DNA of 59,565 bases from DASWED01 sp036394995 (GTDB lineage: Bacteria; Actinomycetota; UBA4738; JACQTL01), in the NCBI GenBank assembly GCA_036394995.1, contig DASWED010000106.1, forward strand, positions 1-59,565, read 5' to 3'. Below the pieces are notes generated by a model, which was not told the origin of the DNA, did no database searches, and worked only from the letters and a program-made list of their open reading frames with translations. Of this stretch, positions 1 through 7,665 are shown piece after piece. The position numbers were made by a program, and so were the translations under genes. Every line of letters starts with the position of its first letter. Position 1 is the stretch's first letter.

Positions 1-1953
1 TGTACACGAAGATGAGGTCGGTGGGCTCTTCCGGCGGGGCCGCGAGCAGCGCCGAGAGCACCTGCTTCCCGGCCTCGGCGTGGCGGAGCAGCTTGTGGAC
101 CCGGAAGTGCGCCACGCCGGTGTCCCGGGCCGCGTAGTCGAGCTTCGCCCCGTCAGGGAGATACAGGTTGAACAGCGTGCTTCGGTTGTCACCGTGCTTC
201 GACACGATCGGACGGACCCGGTCGATGGGCGGCACGTCCAGCCGCATCTTCACCACCGTGCGCACCTTCAGGTCGCCGCCTTCCTGGATGGCGACCTGGT
301 GGAACACGGTGGTCTTCGTGAAGAACGCCAGGGCGTCGGTGCTCTGGGAGTCCTCCGCCAGGTACAGGTAGTCGCCGTCCGCCGGCTTGATGTTCCCGGC
401 CCACCCCAGTTCCTCGGCCCCGCGCTGTTCCTCGGGATCGACGAACCACACCTGGAGGTGCTTGCCGGCGAGCGCGTTCCCCAGCTGGATCACCGAGGCC
501 AGCAGCTGGGCCCCGTCGCGGGGGTCGGCGATCCGGCTCCACGCCTCCGCCACCATCTGCGCGGCGAGGTCCTTGCGCTCGGGGCCCTGCTTGTACCGGA
601 TGTGCGAGTCGATCTAGGCGATCTTCGCCGCGTTGTTCGAGTTGATCTCGCCGTCCCACAGCGGGACCTCCAGCGGCCCGGTGGCCTTCAGCATGTCGGC
701 CACGGCCACGGCGTCGACCTGGATCAGCCCGTCGAGGTGCTCCCCCGTGAGCTGCTCGTAGATCCGGGACATCACCACCGCCGAGGACGGGAAGTGGGGC
801 GAGTAGTTCGCGTTGCCCAGGCGGATCTTGTCCTTCAGGGGGTCGGGGCCGGTCAGGTACCAGTTGTCCGGCGGGATCTGCACCGGGACGTTGGTCTGGT
901 CGTCGAGATTCCGGAACACCTGCTGGGACTGCGAGAGCGAGATGGCCCCGTGGTCGGCCGTGAGGACGGCGTAGGCCAGCGTCGAGCCGCCGGCCCCGCG
1001 GATGTACGACAAGTCGCCGAACGCCACGAAGTACCGCCTGGGACCGTCGTCGCCGAACAGGCCGGGCAGCATCTCATGCCCCGCAACGCGCTGTTGCCGA
1101 CCCGCTCGGCCTGCCGGACCTCGGCCAGCAGGCCGCGCTTCAGTTGCGTGGCCTTCGAGATGAACGGGGCGGTGGGGACGGCCTCCACGGCGCGCCCCGC
1201 CGCGGCCAGCCGGTCCACCACCTCCTGGACCCGGGGGCGGAACGACTCCAGGGCCGCCAGGTCGAACCGGCCGTCGGCGAACAGCGGGCTCTGGGTCCCG
1301 GCGCGCTGGTCCTGCGAGCCGTTGTCTCTGGCCTCCTTGCAGGCCTGCTTGGCCTCCTTGGTCGGCTCGTCGGCGCACCTCGTCCGGTCGCCCTCGCCGG
1401 ACCCGCCGCCGGAAGCCGAGAACGCCCCCCCGGACATGTCGTCGATGAGGTCCCGGGCGGCCATCGCGGCTCTGGCCTCCTCCTCCGAGGCCAGAGCGAG
1501 CTGGCGCACCGCCACCACCGGCCGGCCCAGGAATGGGATGGCCCCGACGAAGCCGAAGGTGGGGCGGGCGTGGGCCAGGTCGGCCCGGATCCGCTCGGTG
1601 GCGTCCAGGGCCTTGCCGAACGGGTCGCCGTTCGGCATCTCGCCCCTCCCGAGCGCGTTCCGCGCGCCGGCCAGGCCGTCCGCGACCTCGCGGAGGTCGT
1701 TCACCGAGGAGTACGCCTGGACGTAGGCGTCCACGGTGGCCGCGGCCAGCACCAGCAGGAACGCGCCGCCGCCGATCAGCACCCAGCGCCGCAGGCGGGA
1801 GCGGGGCTTCCCCGCGCGCTGGGCGCGGTGCCTCGATCCGCGCCCGTTGCCCCCGCCGCCGGGCGCGGGCGAGCCGGAACCCGCCGTGCCCGGAACCGCT
1901 GGGGTCTGGGATTCGGCGAAGGGAGGACGAGACTCGCCGGTCTCGGTGGACAT
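1..1953 (-). pseudogene. DUF4012-type membrane protein, broken by a frameshift and an in-frame stop; 3' end outside window
   Basis: The first 290 or so codons (ATG at 1953) give a Pro/Gly-rich cytoplasmic stretch, an Arg-rich stop-transfer and one membrane helix (about residues 57-76), then a helical extracytoplasmic part. At the C4 run 1079-1082 the frame is lost. Adding one base restores a reading frame through the family-like MLPGLFGDDGPRRY stretch to 617. A TAG at 614-616 then interrupts it, yet the same frame stays open and protein-like from 613 down to base 1. The reconstructed protein resembles DUF4012 proteins of Actinomycetota, whose function is not established. Some are associated with surface polysaccharide loci, but nothing here supports that. 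Either the gene is decayed or the sequence carries two errors. The family match is from memory and moderately sure. Confidence 0.6.
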
Positions 1954-2008
1954 CCGCCCGAGTGTAACGAAGCCCCTTCGGATTGGCGGCCTTTGGAGAA
2001 CCGGCCGA

Positions 2009-2299
2009 TCAGGGTCGCAGCTCGACGAACCCGGCTGCCGAGAAGTGGCCGTCGAAGGCGAGGGCCTCCCGGACCCGCATCGACCTCATCAGGGCGAAGC
2101 TCGTCGCATCGACGAACGAGTACTCCAGCTCGTCGTGGCGGCGGAGCCAGCGCAAGGCCTCCCGCTCGAGCGGCTCGGACACGCCAGCGATGTCGATCCG
2201 CGGCGAGCGTTCCGTCCTGTCCAGGAACGCTACGGCGACTCGGTGGCCGGCGCGCCGACGGGCTCGCATGGTGGTGATGTAGATCTCCCCGAACGTCAC
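2009..2299 (-). pseudogene. VapC-like PIN-domain toxin remnant lacking its N-terminus
   Basis: From a GTG at 2299 the 96 residues read like the C-terminal two thirds of a PIN-domain ribonuclease: an early Glu (FGEIY), the SFVDATSFALMR segment and the AFDGHF segment, which carry three of the usual acidic metal ligands. The first strand with the leading catalytic Asp (normally near residue 4) is absent. The frame is closed by a TGA just upstream, inside the last codons of pcrA. The conserved pcrA C-terminus occupies the place where the missing 35-40 residues should be, so a simple frameshift cannot explain the loss. No antitoxin gene is visible. Probably an inactive fragment left after a deletion or recombination. 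Confidence 0.6.
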
Positions 2300-2318
2300 C
2301 GCCGAGTGACGGTGGAGC

Positions 2319-4529
2319 TCAAAGCTTCTTCAGCGGGGCGAAGGCGAGCATGAGGTGCTTCTCGCCGACGTCTTCGAAGGCGACGGTGGCCCGGGCGTCG
2401 CTGCCGGTGCCGGTCACGCTGATCACGACGCCCTCGCCCCACTTGTCGTGGAGGACGGTGTCGCCGGGCTGGACCTCGGCCTGGGGACGGCCTCCCCGGA
2501 CCTCCGAGACGGAACCGCGGTGGCCGGTCCGGGGCTCCAGGTGGAGAACGAGGTCCCGGGGGATCTCCGAGAGGAACCGCGAGGGCGGGTTGTAGGACAG
2601 GGACCCGAACAGCGACCGGCTCCACGCGTGCGTCAGGTACAGCCGCTCCCTGGCCCGGGTGATCCCCACGTAGGCCAGGCGCCGCTCCTCCTCCAGCTGG
2701 GCCGAGTCCGTCATGGACCGGTAGTGCGGGAAGACCCCGTCCTCCATGCCCACGATGAACACCACCGGGAACTCGAGCCCCTTGGCGATGTGCAGCGTCA
2801 TCAGGGTGACCGTGGACGCGTTCTCGTCGTACTGGTCGGCGTCCGAGACCAGCGCCACCTGCTCCAGGAAGTCGGACACGGTCTCGCCGCCCCGGCCCTC
2901 GAACTCCGCGGCCACGCCGGACAGCTCCTGGATGTTCTCGATCCGGCCCTGGGCCTCGACGGTCCGCTCGGCCTCCAGCTCGGCCAGGTACCCGGACTCC
3001 CGGGATGCCGCCTCCACCAGCCGGGACGGGGTCGTGCCCCCCTCCACCAGGGCCTGGAGGCGGTCGACGACCTCGACGAACCCGTGCACAGCGCCCCTGG
3101 CCCGGGCCGCCAGGACCGAGATCTCGTCCACCCGCCGGCTCGCCTCGAGGAACGGGATCCCCTCGTCCCGGGAGAACTCCTCGACGGCCGCCACGGTTGC
3201 GTCGCCGATCCCCCGCTTCGGCGTGTTGATCACCCGCCGCGCGCTGACCAGGTCCTGCGGGTTCACCAGCAATCGGAGGTAGGCCAGGATGTCCTTGATC
3301 TCCTTGCGCTCGTAGAACCGGACGCCCCCCACCACGCGGTACGGCAGGCCGCCCCGCATGAAGATGTCCTCCAGGACCCGGCTCTGGGCGTTCGTCCGGT
3401 AGAACACCGCGACGTCGCGGTATCGGTACCCCTCGGACTCCACCAGGCGCTCGATCTCCTGGGCCACGAACGCGGCCTCGTCGTGCTCGGAGTCCGCCCG
3501 GAAGCGCACGGCAAGCTCCCCGTTGACCCCCTCGGTCCACAGCGACTTCGGCTTGCGCTGGACGTTGTGCTCGATGAGGGCGTTCGCCACCGCCAGGATG
3601 TTCTGCGTGGAGCGGTAGTTCTGCTCCATGAGGAACACCTCGGCGTCGGGGTAGTCGCGCTCGAAGTCCAGGAGGTTCAGGATGGTGGCCCCCCGCCAGG
3701 AGTACACGCCCTGGTCAGCGTCGCCCACCACGCAGATGTTCCGGTACTTCGCGGCCAACAGGTTCACCAGGTGGTACTGGGCCCGGTTCGTGTCCTGGTA
3801 CTCGTCGATGAGGATGTACCGGAACCGCTCCTGGTAGTGCTCGAGGACCTCCGGGTGGTCCCGGAACAGCCGGGCGGTCTCCGAGATGAGGTCGTCGAAG
3901 TCCAGCGCGCCGGCCGCCCGGACCCGGCGCTCGTATCCCGCGTACACCTCGGCCACCTGGCGTTCGTAGAAGTTCCCGGCCTGCTCCAGCACCTGCGAGG
4001 GCGACAGCAGGTGGTCCTTGGCCTTGCCGATGGCCGAGGCCATGGCCCGGGGCGGCCACCGCTTCGGGTCCAGCTCGAGGTCCCGGAGGACCAGCGTCAG
4101 CACCCGCTCCGTGTCGCCCTCGTCGTAGATGCTGAACGTGCTGGGGAGGCCGAGGTGGTTGTGCTCGCGGCGGAGGATCCGGGCGCACGCCGAGTGGAAC
4201 GTGAGGATCCACATCCCCTTCGCGATGCGGGTCCCCAGCAGCCCCTCCACTCGCTCGGCCATCTCGCGGGCCGCCTTGTTCGTGAACGTGATGGCCAGGA
4301 TGGCGTACGGGGAGACGTCCCTCTCCCGGATCAGGTAGGCCACGCGGTGGGTGAGGGCCCTGGTCTTCCCCGAGCCGGCCCCCGCCACGATGAGCACCGG
4401 CCCCTCGGTGTGCAGCACCGCCTCCCGCTGGATGGGGTTCAGCGGTGCGAGCAGCATGGAGAGACCGTCTTCTGCGTCGGCGACAGGCGCTTCCGGGCCC
4501 GCCCATGGGCGGGGGGACGAGGGTGACAC
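2319..4529 (-). CDS. pcrA: ATP-dependent DNA helicase PcrA/UvrD
   Basis: A superfamily 1A 3'-5' helicase that unwinds DNA in excision and mismatch-type repair and strips recombinase from DNA. At 736 residues it has the normal family length. Visible motifs in order are Q-motif LNPIQREAV (about 29-37), Walker A AGAGSGKT (49-56), Walker B IDEYQDTN, GDADQGVYSWRGA, EQNYRST, TLHIAKGLEFPVVF and the arginine-finger region VGITRARERLYL. It ends in the Tudor-like tail WGEGVVISV...FAPLKKL typical of PcrA. The start used is GTG 4529. An in-frame ATG at 4457, just before the Q-motif, is possible but has no better ribosome binding site. Divergent from the cupredoxin gene. Confidence 0.95.
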   Translation of the reverse strand: MSPSSPRPWAGPEAPVADAEDGLSMLLAPLNPIQREAVLHTEGPVLIVAGAGSGKTRALTHRVAYLIRERDVSPYAILAITFTNKAAREMAERVEGLLGTRIAKGMWILTFHSACARILRREHNHLGLPSTFSIYDEGDTERVLTLVLRDLELDPKRWPPRAMASAIGKAKDHLLSPSQVLEQAGNFYERQVAEVYAGYERRVRAAGALDFDDLISETARLFRDHPEVLEHYQERFRYILIDEYQDTNRAQYHLVNLLAAKYRNICVVGDADQGVYSWRGATILNLLDFERDYPDAEVFLMEQNYRSTQNILAVANALIEHNVQRKPKSLWTEGVNGELAVRFRADSEHDEAAFVAQEIERLVESEGYRYRDVAVFYRTNAQSRVLEDIFMRGGLPYRVVGGVRFYERKEIKDILAYLRLLVNPQDLVSARRVINTPKRGIGDATVAAVEEFSRDEGIPFLEASRRVDEISVLAARARGAVHGFVEVVDRLQALVEGGTTPSRLVEAASRESGYLAELEAERTVEAQGRIENIQELSGVAAEFEGRGGETVSDFLEQVALVSDADQYDENASTVTLMTLHIAKGLEFPVVFIVGMEDGVFPHYRSMTDSAQLEEERRLAYVGITRARERLYLTHAWSRSLFGSLSYNPPSRFLSEIPRDLVLHLEPRTGHRGSVSEVRGGRPQAEVQPGDTVLHDKWGEGVVISVTGTGSDARATVAFEDVGEKHLMLAFAPLKKL

Positions 4530-4687
4530 GCCCCGATTCTACGAGCGGCCCCTCACACGCCGGCGAGCGTGGCCTCGTGCCTTCCGACATGTGGACCGAC
4601 GGCCCGATTGCCGTGTGCCGATCGGCCCCCCTATCTGGGGCGAGGAGCGTACAGTCCCAACATGCACGCGTGGCGTGTGGTGCTCCC

Positions 4688-5235
4688 GTGACCGCGCCCG
4701 CCGATCGCCGGCGTGGGCCCTCGGACCACCTGGGGCGACGGGCGCTTCTCATCCCGCTCGCGGGTCTGGCCCTCTTCCTTCCGGCGTGCACCACGGCCAG
4801 CTCGTCGACCGGGCCCGGAGGGTGGAGCACGCTCGCCGCGCTGCCCAGCCCGGCCCCGTCCCAGCCCTCCAATGCGGTGACCGTGGCGCTCGGGGAGTCC
4901 TCCCCCACCGAGATGTACATCCACCTGTCCTCCGCCACCGCCCCCCAGGGGCCGGTCACGTTCTCCGTGTCGAACGAGGGGTCGAGGACCCACGAGTTCG
5001 TGGTCCTTCGCACCGACACCCCGGCGGGGGACCTCCCCATCGTGTCGTTCGAGGGGGAGTCCGACCGCATCGACGAGGAGGCCCCCGGGGTCACCAACGT
5101 GGGGGAGACCGGGGACATGGAGGCCGGGACCACCAAGACCCTGAGGATCGACCTGGCCCCCGGGCACTACGCCGTGGTGTGCAACCTCCCGGGCACTACC
5201 GGATGGGGATGCACCAGGACTTCACGGTGACGTGA
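4688..5235 (+). pseudogene. Cupredoxin-domain lipoprotein with a frameshift at its copper site
   Basis: From GTG 4688 the product has an Arg-rich n-region, a hydrophobic core and a lipobox LPAC with the lipidated Cys near residue 34. A Ser/Pro linker and a beta-rich domain containing THEFVVLR follow. In frame it ends at 5230 as CNLPGTTGWG, which destroys the copper loop. One extra G in the G3 run 5191-5193 would give VCNLPGHYRMGM...FTVT, ending at the TGA 5233-5235. That is the Cys-x4-His-x4-Met ligand loop of blue-copper proteins, with the upstream His as fourth ligand. An extracytoplasmic electron carrier is therefore likely, and it converges on the cytochrome c/Rieske operon. Either the gene is recently broken or a base is missing. 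The start is uncertain because the frame is open upstream to 4445. Confidence 0.65.
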
Positions 5236-5246
5236 GGGGCGCTCCC

Positions 5247-5720
5247 CTACATGTGCCCGCCCGGGTTGCGCCAGTTCGGGCGACTGGGTGCGCTCTTCTC
5301 CCAGGAACGGACGTACGCGACGAGCGCGGCGATCTCGTCGTCGGTGAGCTGGCCGCCGAATTCGTCCCACCAGGCCGGCATCTCCGTCCCCGGGACGCCC
5401 GACTGCACGATGTGGTGCATCTGGCCGTCCGAGACGCTCTCCAGGAACTGTTTGGAGTTCAGCGCCGGCGCGTCCACACCCTCGCCGTTGTCACCGTGAC
5501 AGGACGAGCAGTCGGGGCTCCACAGCCGGTGACCGGTGGTCACGAGGGCCGCCTGCCGGGCCGCGAGGGCATCAGCCCGGCGTCCGGATTCGACCGCCTT
5601 GTACAGGGGGAACGAGGCGACGAGCACGAGGAAGACGACGAGCCCGGCCCACTGCCAGTGTCCCAGGCTCCTCCGGAGCCTCGCGTCCTCGTGGAGCGGT
5701 CCGGCTCCGGCCCTGCTCAT
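5247..5720 (-). CDS. Membrane-anchored mono-haem cytochrome c
   Basis: 157 residues with one N-terminal membrane helix (about 24-40) and a class I cytochrome c domain outside the membrane. The haem-binding CSSCH is at 71-75 and the likely axial Met is in GTEMPAW (Met114). The family passes electrons from a bc/b6f-type complex to a terminal oxidase or copper protein. ATG 5720 overlaps the Rieske stop codon as ATGA, so translation is coupled. It is the last gene of the cluster and ends at a TAG (5247-5249), 11 bp from the convergent cupredoxin gene. Canonical actinobacterial QcrC carries two haems; this one carries a single haem. Confidence 0.88.
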   Translation of the reverse strand: MSRAGAGPLHEDARLRRSLGHWQWAGLVVFLVLVASFPLYKAVESGRRADALAARQAALVTTGHRLWSPDCSSCHGDNGEGVDAPALNSKQFLESVSDGQMHHIVQSGVPGTEMPAWWDEFGGQLTDDEIAALVAYVRSWEKSAPSRPNWRNPGGHM

Positions 5721-6328
5721 CCAGACATCTCCTCATGATGGTCGTCCTCAGGCATCCCGCCCCCGGAGTCCTGGCCCCCAGACTCCCCGAGGCAGGAAGG
5801 CCCCTTCGCATCGCCGGGCACCGACGAGACGCCCCGCGCCGGCCCCTCGGCGAGGTGCCCGGTGTCCACCAGCACCTTGTCCCCCTGGACCTTGATCAGG
5901 AACCGATCCATCCCCCGGGGGGCGGGCCCCTGCACGTACTCGCCCCGAACGTTGTAGATGCTCCCGTGGCATGGGCATTCGAATCTCCCGGAGCTGTCGC
6001 AGAACGGGACGCGACACCCCAGGTGCGGGCACTTCTGGAACAGCGCCACGAGCGCGCCGTGGGCCGCGGTCACGTAGAACCGACCCGTCCGGAAATGCTG
6101 GACCGTGCCCTCCGAGTAGTCCGACACGGAACCGGCGTCCACGATGCCCCCGAACCCTGCTGCGGCCGAGGGCTTGAGGAGGTCGTAGGACGTCCACGCC
6201 GCGTCAACCACGAGCCCCGCGGCGAGCACCTTCCAGGAGTACTCGAGGAACTTGCGACGCCCGGCGTCCCCGGGCTCGTCGGGCCGCATGCCGCGGGCGT
6301 CATCCGGATCGGGGGTCGCGTCGGTCAT
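5717..6328 (-). CDS. Rieske 2Fe-2S protein of a cytochrome bc/b6f-type complex
   Basis: 203 residues from ATG 6328. A short charged N-terminus with RRKFLEY is followed by one membrane helix (about 32-50) and a Rieske domain. The cluster motifs are CPHLGC (100-105) and CPCHGS (118-123). Ligands would be Cys100, His102, Cys118 and His121, with Cys105 and Cys120 forming the disulphide of quinol-oxidising high-potential Rieske proteins. It takes electrons from quinol at the cytochrome b site. The ATG lies 1 nt after the TGA of the subunit IV-like gene, and its own stop overlaps the cytochrome c start. The single-helix architecture differs from the larger multi-helix QcrA usual in Actinomycetota. 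The frame extends upstream to 6397, but that part overlaps the previous gene. Confidence 0.92.
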   Translation of the reverse strand: MTDATPDPDDARGMRPDEPGDAGRRKFLEYSWKVLAAGLVVDAAWTSYDLLKPSAAAGFGGIVDAGSVSDYSEGTVQHFRTGRFYVTAAHGALVALFQKCPHLGCRVPFCDSSGRFECPCHGSIYNVRGEYVQGPAPRGMDRFLIKVQGDKVLVDTGHLAEGPARGVSSVPGDAKGPSCLGESGGQDSGGGMPEDDHHEEMSG

Positions 6329-6329
6329 C

Positions 6330-6839
6330 TCACAGCTCCAGGTAGAGGTGGTCCCACGGCCACACCCAGGTCCATTCGGGCCCCCGGAACAGCGCACCGA
6401 TCAGGGTCAGGATGACGACCGCCGCCAGGACGACCGAGACGACGACAACGACGAACGCCCGGTCTCGCACGCGCCGGCCGCGCGAACGGTCCAGGTACGG
6501 CACCGCGACCAGGAAGGCGACCAGCGCGATCGGGCCCAGGACCCCTGCCACCATCGGGTGGAAGTGAGCCAGGAGCTCCTGGAGCCCGTCGAAGTACTAG
6601 GGCGCCTTCGCGACGGGCGGGGTGAGGTTGGGGTTGGCCATGTCCTTCAGCGGCGCGTTGAACAGGATCGACAACAGGAACACCACCCCAACCGTGGCCC
6701 CCGCCACCACCGCGTGCCGGACCAGGAAGTGCGGCCAGGTGAACACGGTGTCCTCCGGCTCCTGCTTGGGACGGCCCTCGATCTCGCGGGGCATGACGCC
6801 CAACAGGCGGTATCGGGGCTCCTCCTCAGCCTTCGACAT
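6330..6839 (-). pseudogene. Cytochrome b subunit IV-like protein (PetD-type) interrupted by an amber codon
   Basis: From ATG 6839 (inside the end of the cytochrome b gene, 14 nt overlap) the frame runs 80 codons, meets TAG at 6597-6599, and stays open in the same frame to TGA 6330-6332. The joined 169-codon product resembles PetD/C-terminal cytochrome b. A first helix (about 43-60) leads to ANPNLTPPVAKAP, then the amber, then YFDGLQELLAHFHP and two more helices. In this family the position after KAP is a conserved Trp (APWYF), so TGG has become TAG by one substitution. The unbroken remainder has an internal ATG at 6554 that could make a 74-residue two-helix protein. A split complex, readthrough, a true nonsense mutation or a sequence error are all possible. 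Confidence 0.7.
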
Positions 6840-7665
6840 GGGCAAGCTCCTTCTCCTCCGCCTTCGCCTTCGGTTCCTCCATCCCCCCGGGCGGATCGTC
6901 GGACGCGAAGCCATCCTTGCGGACGCGCCAGATGTGGACGCCGAGCAGGAGGACCAGGAGGCCCGGCACCAGGTAGACGTGCAGGACGTAGAAGCGGAGC
7001 AGCGTGGCCCCGGTCACGTCCTGGCCGCCCAGGAACAGGTGGCGGACCTGGTCCCCGAGGAGCGGTGTGTATCCGGCGACGTTCGTGCCCACCGTGACCG
7101 CCCAGTACGCCAGCTGGTCCCAGGGCAGCAGGTAGCCGGTGAACGACAGCGCCAGGGTGCACAGCAGCAGCCCCACGCCGATGACCCAGTTGAACTGCCG
7201 GGGGCGGCGGTAGGCGCCCGAGTAGAACACCCGGACCAGGTGAAGGAAGACGACGAGCACCATGAGGTGTCCCGACCACCGGTGCACGTTCCGGACGAGC
7301 TGGCCGAAGGCCACCGAGGTGGAGAGCGCGTGCATGTTCAGGTACGCCTCGGTGACGGAGGGCACGTAGAAGAACATCAGGTACATCCCCGAGACGAACA
7401 GCACGAAGAACAGCACCGTTGCGATGAATCCCAGACGGTACGTCGAGCGGAACGACAGCGTCCTCCGCGAGACCTTCACGGGGTACACGTGGAGGAAGAA
7501 GTTGTGGAAGGAGGTCATGGCGCGCCCGCGGGGCGTGTCCGGGGCCGGATGCCGCACCACGGACCGGTAGAGCTCGCTCTGCCGGTACCGCCGCCCGGGG
7601 TGCAGGATCGCATCGAGGAGGGCGCTCCTCCTGGAGGGGTCCGGGCCGTTCCTCTCGGCGCTCAC
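6826..7665 (-). CDS. b6-type cytochrome b (N-terminal half of cytochrome b)
   Basis: 279 residues with four membrane helices, the di-haem core of a quinol-oxidising complex. Helix B has His128 and His142 (NVHRWSGH...FLH) and helix D has His229 and His244 (VLHVYLV...GVH), spaced 14 and 15 residues as in PetB. SFTGYLLPWDQLAYW is the quinol-oxidation region and RVRKDG closes the last helix. The C-terminal helices of full-length cytochrome b are on the next gene, so the layout is b6f-like rather than the one-piece QcrB of most actinobacteria. An N-terminal extension of about 50 residues precedes MTSFHNF. GTG 7665 overlaps the stop of the flavoprotein gene (GTGA); ATG at 7518 is a weaker alternative. 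Confidence 0.9.
   Translation of the reverse strand: MSAERNGPDPSRRSALLDAILHPGRRYRQSELYRSVVRHPAPDTPRGRAMTSFHNFFLHVYPVKVSRRTLSFRSTYRLGFIATVLFFVLFVSGMYLMFFYVPSVTEAYLNMHALSTSVAFGQLVRNVHRWSGHLMVLVVFLHLVRVFYSGAYRRPRQFNWVIGVGLLLCTLALSFTGYLLPWDQLAYWAVTVGTNVAGYTPLLGDQVRHLFLGGQDVTGATLLRFYVLHVYLVPGLLVLLLGVHIWRVRKDGFASDDPPGGMEEPKAKAEEKELAHVEG

Noticed and set aside
2355..4526. A 723-codon open frame on the plus strand opposite pcrA
   Set aside because: Mirror frame caused by high GC; composition is Val/Leu/Arg/Gly-rich noise with no domain, while pcrA on the other strand is complete.
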